NCBI RefSeq assembly: GCF_000372725.1 | Contig: NW_005195300.1 | Span: forward strand, 285,816-349,815 | Length of the DNA: 64,000 nucleotides | From: Emiliania huxleyi CCMP1516 | Taxonomy: Eukaryota > Haptophyta > Isochrysidales > Noelaerhabdaceae | Direction: 5' to 3' | Shown here: piece by piece, positions 30,130 through 48,339 of the stretch | How positions within the stretch are numbered: the stretch's first letter is position 1 | How the letters are laid out: the number at the start of each line of letters is the position of its first letter | Translations under genes and position numbers: made by a program | Notes under the pieces: model-generated | What the model was told of the DNA's origin: nothing | What the model saw: only the letters and a program-made list of their open reading frames with translations | The model's database searches: none

Positions 30130-30400
30130 TCGCCTAGCCTCTGCGCTGTCTGGCGAACGCCTGTATGCCATGCGCGCGGACAACGCTTGCGTGGATATGT
30201 GGCTGGCAGGCTGACCCGCGAACGGGGTAACCCGCGCACGGGGAAGCTTCGCGGGTTCGAGTCGCCAAACATTAAGCAGCGGAGGTGTGCCGAGGGGGGA
30301 CCGGGAGGCGGTAAGTCGTCGTCGCCCGGCGCTTGCAGCACCATGGCGATGACGCCAAGAGGTTCCTCTTTTCCGCCCCCCCCCCCCCCCCCGGGGCGAA
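30130..30400 (+). mobile_element. SINE-like element, copy 1
   Basis: It shares with 45182-45445 a long segment from agcctctgcgctgtctggcg through cgcgggttcgagtcg to gatgacgctaagaggttcct, ending in a C-run and a CA-rich tail. The gggttcgagtc box matches a tRNA-type B box, and a tggctggcaggctga segment about 40 nt upstream may be the A box. A tRNA-derived SINE is the best explanation. Confidence 0.65.
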
Positions 30401-30404
30401 AAGA

Positions 30405-30625
30405 CGAAAAGCACAACATGGATACCTGGCTGGGAAGCTGACCCCTGTGCGGGGTAACCCCCGCACGGGGAAACTTCCCGGGTTCGAGTCCCCAAAAATT
30501 AAACAGCGGAAGTGTGCCCAGGGGGACCCGGAGGCGGTAAACCCTCCTCCCCCGGCGCTGCATGCAACACCGTGGCGATGGCGCTAAAAGGTTCCTCTTT
30601 TTCGCCCCCCCCCCCCCCCCCCCCC
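30405..30625 (+). mobile_element. SINE-like element, copy 2 (partial)
   Basis: A diverged partial copy lying head-to-tail after copy 1. It begins near acaacatggatacctggctg and keeps the box gggttcgagtcc and the C-run end. The 5' third is missing. Confidence 0.65.
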
Positions 30626-30654
30626 GCGCGATACACACACACATGCAGATAGCA

Positions 30655-30715
30655 ACACCGCGCTGGTGTCCAGTCCGAGCCAGACTGTTCTTCGCCTTTC
30701 TATCAAATCAATCAG
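30655..30715 (+). repeat. Dispersed terminal-like repeat, copy 2
   Basis: It reads ccgcgctggtgtccagtccg and then gagccagactgttcttcgcc, followed by tctatcaaatcaatcag. This is close to the reverse complement of 56690-56760 and of 25805-25860. Confidence 0.55.
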
Positions 30716-31034
30716 CAATTCAGCATTGATTATTGTGCAGCGTCACCACTTGAAAGCCACCAAATATTAGCTCCGAGAGGTTTGGTCGGTGTGGAGCGGA
30801 GCCCGTATTGTACGAAGGCGAGACGCTAGCGTCAGAGCCAAGGCTCCCGCCTGACGCCCGACAGACGAATGTGCAGCCGGGCAGATCGCGACAACACACC
30901 CCGCACACATGCACCAAAACAAGAACCTCTCCAAAACTGCGAACAGCGCCTCAGCATCACGAACTCACGGCACCTCTTCTTCTCCTCTCTCCCTCTCTCT
31001 CTCTCTCCTCGCCGCAGAGCAGCGGGTCGGGCGT

Positions 31035-31510
31035 ATGGGCATCTGTGAGTGCGGCGTCGGCCAGGGGCCGTGCTGCGACACGCTAACGTGCGGCCCGTGC
31101 CGCCGTGGCTGCGCCTCGTGCACGGACTGCTTGAAGTGCGGCCCGTGCAGCCGCTGTTGCAAAGAGTGCTGCGACATTCTGACTTGCGGGCCTTGCAAAC
31201 GCGATTGCTGCGATCTCTTCAAGTGCGGGCCCTGCAAACGGGCCTGCTGCCCCAACTGCGACATCTACGTTTGCTGTGAGCCGCCCGCCCGCATATGCCA
31301 CTTCTCGCGTCACGCCTGCCTGCGTGCCCACCTCCCACCCCGACAGCCCCACCCGCCAGCCCACGAGCGCCGGCCACTTTCACAGATATCGCGTGCAACG
31401 ACGAGTGCACGGCCTGCTACCTTCCCCTGGGCAAGTGCCTCTGCCCCTGCATCGATGGCAAAAAGCCGAAGTGCGTCGGCGGGCCAGTGCCGGTCGAAAT
31501 GGAGCGGTGA
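31035..31510 (+). CDS. Metallothionein-like cysteine-rich protein
   Basis: Two exons, 31035-31275 and 31386-31510, join across a fully canonical intron (GTGAGCC to TTTCACAG) and encode 121 residues with about 30% cysteine. The first exon is built from repeats of CGPCKRxCCDLFKCGPC type: CC and CGPC motifs recur every 10-12 residues with basic residues between. The second exon adds NDECTACYLPLGKCLCPC and ends VPVEMER. Such spacing suits soft-metal binding (Cu, Zn, Cd) in the cytosol. It does not match a named metallothionein family that I can recall, so the call rests on composition. No signal peptide is seen. Confidence 0.7.
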
Positions 31511-32083
31511 GGCCGTAGAGGGCGAACCCGCCGCATCGGCGTGGCCCCATTCGGCCGCCGTCGTCAAGAGATGGGTGCCTTGTTCGGAATCTGGTCTGGG
31601 TGTGCTCGTAGTTGTTTTGCTAGGCCGGTGTGCAGCCGCACGCCGCACGCGTGCGCGCGCGCGCGTGCCGCGTATGGGCGGGCCGCCATCTCGCCGTGAC
31701 AAGTCGGCGCGCTTGCCAGGGCCGGGCGGCTCCCTGCCGTATGGTTGTTCTGTTCGGGCTTTCGTAGCGTGAGACATGGGCATACCATGCGCAGCCTTTT
31801 CTCATAGTGTACTGGCGAGCCAGCAGCCGATTTCTATGAGCGATTTCTGCCAAAATTTTCTTCGGCGCTGCGCGCGCCGTTCACATCGGTCGGTTCTAGA
31901 TACTAGTACACTAAAAGGTTGCCCTGAGATACGAATTCAATCCTCCCGCTTAACCCTCCCTGAACCCACTAAATTGCGTCTGTACCCACGCGGCAAACAT
32001 TCATTTTTTTCGCAAATTCTGCTTCAACAAACCCGTCGAGAGGCCACGTCACGCAGGTGTCCCCTTTTTCTGCATCTTTGTGA
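31511..32083. other. Intergenic region
   Basis: No supported gene. Bases 31800-32080 are less GC-rich. They may hold the unseen first exon or promoter of the following gene, because its frame has no ATG ahead of the first motif. Confidence 0.35.
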
Positions 32084-32620
32084 GTGTGGCAGCCCACTTT
32101 GCATTCCCTAGAGGTGTCTTTGAGATTTGACTTCGATGTCTGCTTGAGGTACGAAGATCTGTTTGGCGGATACTGCAGTCACCAAATCGACAGCTGCAAC
32201 TGGGAGGGTGTGCTTGAGCACTGGAACACGGCTGGTAAGAAGGAGGGACGCATCCGAGCGTGCAAGCATTCCGATCTGGAGTGCTACGTCAAGCGCAACC
32301 CAGACGTCATGCAGCGCACGTGCGGGACCTCAGCATTCAGCGGCTGTTCACAGGACCAGTTGGTGGCGTTGATGGAGCACTACGCATTCGTAGGGAGACC
32401 CGCCGGCCAGAGCCTCTCGTGTGACCCCCTCCCGGCAACGAGCGAAGTTCCACGAACGCCAGCATCGGTGCCAGCACCATTGCCCGAGCTGCCTGCGCCT
32501 CAGACCGCGCCGGCACAACCACAAGGGGCAGGCGGGTCAACAAGCGAGGCGGAGGAGATTCTGAGGGACCCCATCTTCGCAGCCAAGCTGAAGAATCTCA
32601 TGGCCGCTATGGGATACTGA
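32084..32620 (+). CDS. Protein with two tandem Cys-bounded RYPDL-like motifs, 5' end unresolved
   Basis: The frame carries two consecutive units of about 48 residues. The first has RYEDLFGGYCSH, CNWEGVLEHWNTAGKKEGRI and then AC. The second has ECYVKRNPDVMQRTC, LVALMEHYAFVGRPAGQ and SLSC. A proline/alanine linker follows, then a C-terminal helix (ILRDPIFAAKLKNLMAAMGY). The units match the single motif in the Cys-rich membrane protein at 19788-21461. They resemble the bacterial xYLxxNPDVAxAG-HYxxxGxxEGR repeat, with cysteines added. An extracellular or secretory role is likely because of the paired cysteines, but no signal peptide is visible. There is no in-frame ATG before the motif, so an upstream exon is expected. 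Confidence 0.6.
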   Translation: MWQPTLHSLEVSLRFDFDVCLRYEDLFGGYCSHQIDSCNWEGVLEHWNTAGKKEGRIRACKHSDLECYVKRNPDVMQRTCGTSAFSGCSQDQLVALMEHYAFVGRPAGQSLSCDPLPATSEVPRTPASVPAPLPELPAPQTAPAQPQGAGGSTSEAEEILRDPIFAAKLKNLMAAMGY

Positions 32621-32983
32621 CGGCAGCCAGTGCAGCAGCACTAGCACGTGGACGTGCGCTCATAAATTGCGACGGGCGCATGTGCACGCAGCTTGTCGAG
32701 AGTTGTCCCCAGCCCCGTCGACCCCGTCGATTGGCCGCGCGTGACGAAATACTGTATCTGTAAACATCACCAATATATCAACAAGACCGTCCGTCGCGAG
32801 CGCCATGCAGACCGGAACGCACTGCGCGCAGGGGGGCAGGGACCATGCCACACCTCCGCGGTCCGCGCGCACACCGTGCCGCAGCGAGGGCACCGGACAT
32901 GGTACACACCAAGAGTCAGTACGTTGCAGTACACCGCCGCCGCCCCACCCTCCCTCCCTCCCTCGGCGGCCCGCCTCCGCGGG
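32621..32983. other. Intergenic region between convergent genes
   Basis: No gene or notable repeat apart from a short tccctccctccct run at 32950-32962 next to the stop of the leftward prenyl-synthase gene. Confidence 0.4.
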
Positions 32984-41910
<8,927 letters not shown>

Positions 41911-42025
41911 TTAGCACATCCATCCTCGGTTGCCGCCTTCGAGCACCGTTCGGCCAGCTCCGCCGTCGGCGCGGGGTTCGGCGGCCTTCGGACGGCAGTC
42001 CAGCGATCGCCGGGCGGCCGCCTTG

Positions 42026-42125
42026 NNNNNNNNNNNNNNNNNNNNNNNNNNNNNNNNNNNNNNNNNNNNNNNNNNNNNNNNNNNNNNNNNNNNNNNNNNN
42101 NNNNNNNNNNNNNNNNNNNNNNNNN
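42026..42125. other. Assembly gap of 100 N
   Basis: It lies between the sulfotransferase reading frame and the first readable exon of the glycosyltransferase module, both on the minus strand. It hides whether the two are joined. Confidence 0.99.
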
Positions 42126-44211
42126 TGCCTCCTCCGCCTCCTCCGCCGCCGCCTCCAGCCGGCCGGGCCGGCTCCCATGTTTGGCGGTGGAAGTGGCGGC
42201 GCGGCATAGCGCGGCGACGGCGCGGGCGGCGGAGGCGGAGGCGGGCGCTGAGCATGCGCAAGCGGCGGACGCGGCCAGCGCCGTCGCCGCGCCGAGCGCC
42301 GCCGCTGGCTCGACGGGAGGGGCAGCTTCCGAGACGGTTCCGAGACGGTTCCGAGAAGGTTCCGCCGGCGCGGCAGACGCGGCCGGGTCGAGGGAAGCGA
42401 GCGGGTAGCCGAAGGCCGCAAAGCGCGGCTCGAGGGCTCCAAGCGCTGTGTGGACGGCCTGCGGCGTGAGTACGCCGGCATGAGGGCGTGAAGACGGCGT
42501 TCTGCGGCGTACTCAGAGCACCGCGGGAAGACAAGGGGGGGGAGAGAGAATGAGTACGGCCGAGTACGGCCGAGCACAGCGGAGTCCGTGTCCTCTCGAG
42601 CGCTGGTTGGGAGACAAGAACACGTCTCCCGCTTCTAGGGTCCGAGATCTGCCGAGATGTGGGGGGAGATGTGGGGAGATATGGGGAGATCTTCTGCTTC
42701 TAGGGCGGCGAGCATGTCTGATAGGGCGAGATACAGGCAGATATGGGGAGATATGGGGAGATATGGGGAGATATGGTGAGATACGGGGAGATACGGGGAG
42801 ATATGGGGAGATCTTCTGCTTCATGGGCGGTGAGCATGTCGGATAGGGCGAGATACAGGGAGATATGGGGAGATATGGGGAGATATGGGGAGATATGGGG
42901 AGATACGGGGATATATGGGGAGATACGGGGAGATATGGGGAGATATGGGGTACGAGAACACGCGCTCCGCTTCTAGGTTGGCCATCCTCCGCCTCGTCCC
43001 TGCACGCGCGCCAGTACTTCCGGTTCACGCCCGCAGAGATGGCGCCTCTGCCCGCCGCCGCCTCGAGCTCTCCGACAGCCACGCGGCGCAAGCCTATGGG
43101 ACGTGTCTCGGACATGTCTCGGACACGTCTCGGACGCGTCGCTGGACGGGTGGCGCGCGGCGCAAACGCCGAGGTCGGCGCAGATGGCATCGATCGTGCG
43201 CTGAGCCGCGTCGGGGGACGACTACGGGAGGGGGCCGGCAGGGCTGAGGCAGGGCTCGGAGACGGCGCTAGCGGGTGGCAAACTGCAGAGCAGCACTAAC
43301 CCTCGCTCTGCTACCCCCGCTGCTGCGTCGCTGCTGCCGCTGCTGCCGCTGCTGCGAGTGCTGCAGAGTGCTGCAGGCTGCGACTGCGGTGGCCTACCGC
43401 CCCTGCTGCGACCGCTGTGGCTATTGCGGCGGCTGCGACTGCGCGCCACAGCCTCTGCCAGCCGCACGGCTGAGCACGGTGCTTGCGGATGGCACGCCGC
43501 ACAGGAAGTGTCTAGGAAGTGTCTCGGAGGTGTCTTGGAAGTGTCTCGGCAGCCGCGCGCCACAAACTCTTCCAGCCGCACGATTCGGACGTTGGTGAGG
43601 GAGGAGAGGTCGGCGAGGAGGAGGTCGTGCGCGCGGAGCCAGTGCCGCGCAAACTCGACCACCGACGCCGCCGACGCCGCCCTCTTCCCGCCGCCGTGCC
43701 TCGCCGCCCACGCGGCGGTCGCAAACGCAACGGCGACGGGATGGCGTACGATGATGAGGTGGTAGGAGTTCGGCCAGAGGGCCTGGAGGAAGCGCGCGCG
43801 GAGCATGTTGGCGGGCGACTTCTCGAGCCGCACCTTGGCTCCCTCCACGCCCCTCCAGTGCGGTGCCCAGTCCGCCTCGAGGCGGGCGGCCGAGGCGGCC
43901 GTCGCAAGCGGGTGCCGTTCCGTCATGTGTGCGAGCGGGTTGTGTGCAAAGGCGCCCGGCCCGCCGAGCGCGTCGTCGACGGGGTACACGCGCTGCACGT
44001 GCTGCCCCTCCTGCTCCAGCTCCTCTGGCATGCCGTCGATCACCTGGCCGGCCACCTCGGGATGTGCCTTGAGCAGCTCGGCGAGCAGGCTGGTGCCGGA
44101 GCGGTGAAGGCCGCCGACAAAGACGAAGCGGGCGGCGTCGCCGCCGGCGACGGCGGCGGGGGTCGCGGCGACGGCGTGGGGCTTCTGCCGGTCGGAGGGG
44201 TCCAGTGACAT
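42126..44211 (-). CDS. Sulfotransferase, four readable exons running into a gap
   Basis: PAPS-dependent sulfotransferases move sulfate to alcohol or amine groups. Exons 43561-44211, 43170-43200, 43008-43093 and 42126-42458 join in phase (the later three less certain). The start MSLDPSDRQK at 44211 leads to RFVFVGGLHRSGTSLLAELL, the 5'-phosphosulfate loop, then KVRLEKSPANMLRARFLQAL, and the 3'-phosphate site SYHLIIVRHPVAVAFATAA. Later parts are RTIDAICADLG, GAISAGVNRKYWR and AVHTALGALEPRFAAFGYPL. The last frame stays open into the N gap through an Ala/Glu linker without a stop. The next minus-strand coding DNA is the glycosyltransferase module, also with a Glu-rich start and no ATG. The two may be one polypeptide. 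Intron 1 holds an imperfect copy of the exon-1 end and CAG-rich repeats. Confidence 0.78.
42640..42950. repeat. GGGGAGATAT decamer arrays in a sulfotransferase intron
   Basis: Four decamer blocks are interrupted by CTAGAAGC-type modules on the minus strand (plus-strand cttctaggg at about 42632 and 42690, a variant at 42820, and one at 42972). Confidence 0.9.
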
Positions 44212-44377
44212 CTGTGACTCTCGGTGGCGCTGTCGGAAATCTGGCGGTTTTCTTTTTCTTTACTCCGCGCCTCTGAAAAAATAATTTCACAGACCGTTCT
44301 TTTTCTCGCGATGTCCACCCGGGTCCTGGGCGTGAGGTTACTGACCGCACTCCAAGTGCTCCAAATTCACGACCACG

Positions 44378-44425
44378 CGCGCGTACCGTCCAGGGGTCCC
44401 CTAGCCGCTCGGAGCCCGAACCCTG
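44378..44425 (+). repeat. 48-bp dispersed segment, copy 1
   Basis: gcgcgcgtaccgtccagggg and tcccctagccgctcggagcc occur here and, with one change, at 50137-50196. Both copies lie beside gene starts. Confidence 0.75.
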
Positions 44426-45181
44426 GTGTATTGTGATACCATACCAAGCTGAAGTACCGAATCCTGGGAACAAAGGCGAAAACGCGAGATGACACGCGTG
44501 TCGCAGGCGTAGGCAGCGCTGGCGAAGCGAGGCGGCCTATGATGTATCTTCTTCGGACCCCCCCCTTTCGCGCAGCCGGTCGACGTCGGCACCAATTACA
44601 GCCTAACTATTTCCGCGATAAACAGGTTTTTTTATATGATATAAGGTGCCTATATGGGCTTCCAGTATCGGACCTTCAAGACATGCGCTTTTGGCCGGTG
44701 GCCTCCTCGGACATGGTACCTCCGGTGAGATAGTGGCTGCCAGTTCGATTACACGCTTTTCTCTGCAAAGGCTATCTATATTCTTTGCATCATATTCTCT
44801 CTGGGCCCTCTATATTCTCGAGAATATTCTCGAATATTGAGAATATTTTGACCTCGCGTAGATCGACGGAGACCAAAAGTCGCTCCAAACCCGCTCAGAA
44901 CCTCCAAAACTTAAAGATTCCCGAAACCTACTGTTGAGGGGGGAATAGCTGTTTCGAGCTCTCTCGTCAAGACCGTTTTAGACGCCGCACAGCGGCAACG
45001 TCAAGAATATTCAAGAATATCTTTGGACTCGAGGTCTACTAAGGTCAAGGGCTGCGGAAAGCTCGTATATTCTTGAGGGAAAAGCCGGCCGGGGCATCTG
45101 TATTCTCGAGAATATTCTCGAATATGGAAGTGCGCGGGACCCTCTATATTCTCAAAGATATTCGAGAATATGGTGTAAAGG

Positions 45182-45445
45182 CCAATAGCCTCTGCGCTGT
45201 CTGGCGAACGCCTGTATGCCATGCGCGCGGACCACGCTTGCGTGGATACGTGGCTGGCAGGCTGACCCGTGTGCGGGGTAACCCGCGCACGGGGAAGCTT
45301 CACGGGTTCGAGACGTCAAACATTAAGCAGCGGAGGTGTGCCGAGGGGGACCGGGAGGCGGTAAGCCGTCGTTGCCCGGCGCTGCTTGCAGCACCATGGC
45401 GATGACGCTAAGAGGTTCCTCTTTTCCGCGCCCCCCCCGCAGCGC
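45182..45445 (+). mobile_element. SINE-like element, copy 3
   Basis: The best full-length copy, collinear with 30130-30400 from agcctctgcgctgtctggcg to the C-run. Its box reads gggttcgagac. It is followed by a CA-rich tail near 45452-45464. Confidence 0.68.
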
Positions 45446-45632
45446 GCGATACACACACACATTGGCTTGAGCCAAGCACACCCGCGCGTGAGCGAGCGAT
45501 GAGGTCAGGCCCGAAGGCCGTACGCACCCAGGGATTCGGCTGGCAGCAAAGCCGGTGCCGAGGCGCGGTGCGCAGAGGCGTGAGCGCGCGTCAAAACGAC
45601 AACAAACAAACTCTCTCAAAACGAAGGAAATT

Positions 45633-47720
45633 ATGAGCACTTGTGCTTGGAGGTTTGAGTTCAACAGGATGACTTGCTGTACCCCTTTGGCTCGCTCCAG
45701 GCAGAGTGGTGGCCCTCTCCCTCCCATGTCCCACTGGGCCCTGCGAGGGACGCGCGCCGAGCTGTACAGCGCGGACGTCGTTGGCGTCTCGCCGCTCACC
45801 AAGGGCCTGCTCCACGTCATCGTTGGCGCGGCTAAGCGCGCTGTGCTGCTTGCGGCTTCTTTCGTGCCCGTGAGCTTCTGGCTCGCGCTGGGCCTAGACA
45901 TGCACGGCAGCACGAGGAAGATGCTGGGCGCGCGCGTCGCCGATCCGAAGCTCCAGTTCCACGCGGGTGAGCTCGCCGTGCAGGAGAAGCGCGGGTCAAA
46001 GGAGAGCGCCTACGACATGGTCGTGCTCGGTGGCTTCGTTGAGAAGCATCTGGACACCGACATTCAGCGCTTCTTCTTGTCGGTGCAGTACATGGTTGTG
46101 TCGCACCTCGACCCTCAGACGGGGCTGGTCTGGGCGACGACCGCCGCCACGCTCGCGGGCGAGCACGTCGAGGTGCAAGCCGACGGCATCAAGATCGCCA
46201 CGGCTGCCTTCCCGGCGCCGACAGACCCGCTGCTGACGCTGCTCGAGGGCGGCGCCCCCGTGCAGGTGGGCGTCATCGCGATGCAGCCCGAGGTGCGCCA
46301 GCGCCATCGGCTCTCGGGCGTCGCCACGCTCAGGGGCGGCGTCGTCGAGGTCGCCCTCACCTCCGCATGGTTCAACTGCCCCAAATACATCAAGCGCGTG
46401 GAGGTGGTGCCGCCGCCGGCCGAGGCGGACCGCGCCGCCGTGGTGACGTGCGCGGCGCGCGGCCTCGAGGACGACGAGAAGGCGCTGGTGCGGCAGAGCG
46501 ACACCTTCTACATTGGCTCCGCCGAGCCGACGGCGGGCGCCGACGCGTCGCACCGCGGCGGGCGGCCGGGCTTCTGCCGCGTGTCCGACGCCGCCGACGG
46601 CACGACGACCATCGAGTACGGCGAGTACAACGGCAACGGCACCAACATGACGCTGGGCAACATCTACGCATACGGCCGCGCCTGCCTGCTCTTCGTAGAG
46701 CCGCGGAGCGGCCTGCTGCTCCAGCTCTCGGGCAGCGCGTCCGTCGAGTTCCCCGAGGAGGGAGGCGCGAAGCTCGACGCGGGCGACTGCTACGTGAGGC
46801 TGCGCGTTGAGCAGGTGTGCCGCATCGATCACGGCAAGGTGTGCACCGCGCGTACGCTCGCCAGCGGCGACAGCGGCGACAGCCCGTACAACCCGCCGCT
46901 AACGGGGCGGGGCGCGCCCGCGGCTGCGCTGGGCGGCTCGCCGGCCCTCGCCCAGGGCGCCGCCTACGTGCTCACTCACTGCGCCAACGCGTGCGCCGAC
47001 GGCTCGACGAAGCTCTTCCACTTCGAGCCGGCGGACGGCGCGGCGGCGGCCGGCGCGGCGGTGGTGGCGCAGCTCAAAGCGCGCCGCCCCGGCCAGTTCG
47101 TCACGCTAACGTACCCCGGGCTGGGCGGCGCGCTGCGCTCGTACACGATCGCCTCGTCGCCCGCCGAGTCGGCAGCCACCGGCGGCTTCCACCTGGCCAT
47201 CAAGCGCAAGCCGGGCGGGCTGGTCTCGACGTGGCTGCACGAGCAGGCCGAGGCGAAGGCGCCCTTCGCCGTCCGCGTGCTCGGCGTTGACGGCGGGCCA
47301 ATGGTGCTCGCGCCCGAGGAGCGCGCGGTGCTCATGATCAGCGCCGGGGTCGGCATCACGCCGATGCTTGCCCACCTGCGCGCCTTCCGCGATGCGTCTC
47401 CGCCGGCCGCCGGCGGCGGCGCGCCGCGGCCCCACTTAGCGTTGCTGCACTGCGACCGCTCCCTCGAGCAGGTCGTGGCGCTCGATGAGCTCCATGCGCT
47501 GCACGCGAGCGGCGTGCTCGCGTCGCTGGAGCTGGTTGAGACACGCGGCGAGCCCAACCGGCGCATAGCGCGCGCGCACCTAGCACGCGCGCTCGGCACG
47601 CGCTCGCCGACGGTGCTGCTGTGCGGCCCCGAGCAGTTTATGTACCCCATCAAGCGCACGCTCATCGACGACCTCGGCCTCGACCCGGGCCTCATCTGCT
47701 TCGACGACTTCACCTTCTGA
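45633..47720 (+). CDS. PPOX-like and ferredoxin-reductase-like fusion flavoprotein
   Basis: 695 residues from the first in-frame ATG. The N-terminal half has the split beta-barrel flavin-binding style of pyridoxamine-phosphate-oxidase-like proteins (FHAGELAVQ, RFFLSVQYMVVSHLDPQTGL, FPAPTDPLL, later FYIGSAEP and YNGNGTNMTLGNIYAYGRA). The C-terminal half is a ferredoxin-NADP-reductase-type module: GQFVTLTYPG, RSYTIASSPAE (FAD), KPGGLVSTWLHE, ISAGVGITPMLAHLRAF (NAD(P)), LLHCDRSLEQV and VLLCGPEQFMYPIKRTL. A reduced flavin is probably passed between the halves. No 2Fe-2S cysteine cluster follows, unlike some bacterial relatives. The gene is intronless, and fused PPOX-FNR proteins are common in bacteria, so old lateral transfer is possible. 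The start could also be the Met of MTCCTPLARS. Confidence 0.8.
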   Translation: MSTCAWRFEFNRMTCCTPLARSRQSGGPLPPMSHWALRGTRAELYSADVVGVSPLTKGLLHVIVGAAKRAVLLAASFVPVSFWLALGLDMHGSTRKMLGARVADPKLQFHAGELAVQEKRGSKESAYDMVVLGGFVEKHLDTDIQRFFLSVQYMVVSHLDPQTGLVWATTAATLAGEHVEVQADGIKIATAAFPAPTDPLLTLLEGGAPVQVGVIAMQPEVRQRHRLSGVATLRGGVVEVALTSAWFNCPKYIKRVEVVPPPAEADRAAVVTCAARGLEDDEKALVRQSDTFYIGSAEPTAGADASHRGGRPGFCRVSDAADGTTTIEYGEYNGNGTNMTLGNIYAYGRACLLFVEPRSGLLLQLSGSASVEFPEEGGAKLDAGDCYVRLRVEQVCRIDHGKVCTARTLASGDSGDSPYNPPLTGRGAPAAALGGSPALAQGAAYVLTHCANACADGSTKLFHFEPADGAAAAGAAVVAQLKARRPGQFVTLTYPGLGGALRSYTIASSPAESAATGGFHLAIKRKPGGLVSTWLHEQAEAKAPFAVRVLGVDGGPMVLAPEERAVLMISAGVGITPMLAHLRAFRDASPPAAGGGAPRPHLALLHCDRSLEQVVALDELHALHASGVLASLELVETRGEPNRRIARAHLARALGTRSPTVLLCGPEQFMYPIKRTLIDDLGLDPGLICFDDFTF

Positions 47721-48339
47721 GGCGGAGCCTCGGAAGAACATCGCCAAGCATGTGTGACAGAGAAGTGGCGGGGAAGGGGGACCGCACAGGGTTTTACGTA
47801 TTTACGGTCGCCTCACACACACTCATCACTATACGTCAAGGCGTAAAATGCATACAATGTGTGTCTCGCGCCTTGCGGGGGGGGAGCGGAAAGGAGGAAC
47901 CTCTTCCCAAGAGCACCACTCTTGGAGCGCCGCCACTACCACCCAGAGCGCTGCAAGCAGCGCCGGGCAATGACGGCTTACCGCCCACCCAGCCCCCCCT
48001 CGGCACACCCCGGCAGCCAATGTGTGACGGCTCGAACCCGCTAAGCCATCCCGCAAGCGGGATAGCCCGCCACTCGAACCCGCAAGCGGGCGTACGAACC
48101 GCGAGCGGCTCGCATCGTGACACGCAGGCGTCCGCCAGACGGCGCCGGGGCTAGGCGACCGAAGAGGAACTACGGCAAGAACCGCACACCACCCGCTGAC
48201 GAGCGCTCGCGGAACTGGTCCGCGGCGCCCGCCAGGGGCGTGCGCGAGACAGGGCTCGAAGCCCTTTTCTGTGAGCAGGGATTCCCTCCCGGCGGGGGTT
48301 GTGGCGGAGAGCCGGCATGGGTACAAGTATTTTGTGGAG
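47721..48339. other. 3' flank and inverted SINE-like copy
   Basis: After the stop at 47720 there is about 130 bp of flank, then a minus-strand SINE-like copy (about 47855-48170), then about 160 bp leading into the truncated RCC1 copy. No gene is seen. Confidence 0.5.
47855..48170 (-). mobile_element. SINE-like element, copy 4 (inverted, diverged)
   Basis: Reverse complement shares gcaagcagcgccgggcaatg, cttaccgcccacc and gaggaacctcttccc with the other copies. It ends in a C-run at its 3' side (plus-strand g-run at 47878-47886). The B-box region appears as gctcgaacccgctaagcc and is duplicated. Confidence 0.55.

Larger units (their letters stand above)
29324..31034. other. Non-coding region with SINE-like repeats
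   Basis: It begins upstream of the RCC1 gene. It includes copy 2 of the short dispersed repeat (29602-29640), a GC-rich block with mirrored gggcgggga/ccccgccct phrases (29880-29965), and two SINE-like units (30130-30400, 30405-30625). A dispersed terminal-like repeat lies at about 30655-30715. A frame at 29790-30118 looks protein-like only briefly and is not supported. Confidence 0.45.
44212..45632. other. Intergenic region with AT-rich palindromes and a SINE
   Basis: The left part has a T-rich leader ending in ttctttttctcgcgatgtcc at 44298-44317, where a plus-strand frame of 41 residues starts (MSTRVLGV...); it is too short to trust. The segment 44378-44425 recurs at 50137-50196. Bases 44800-45180 carry repeated gaatattctcgaatatt-type palindromes. 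A SINE-like copy follows at 45182-45445. Confidence 0.45.
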
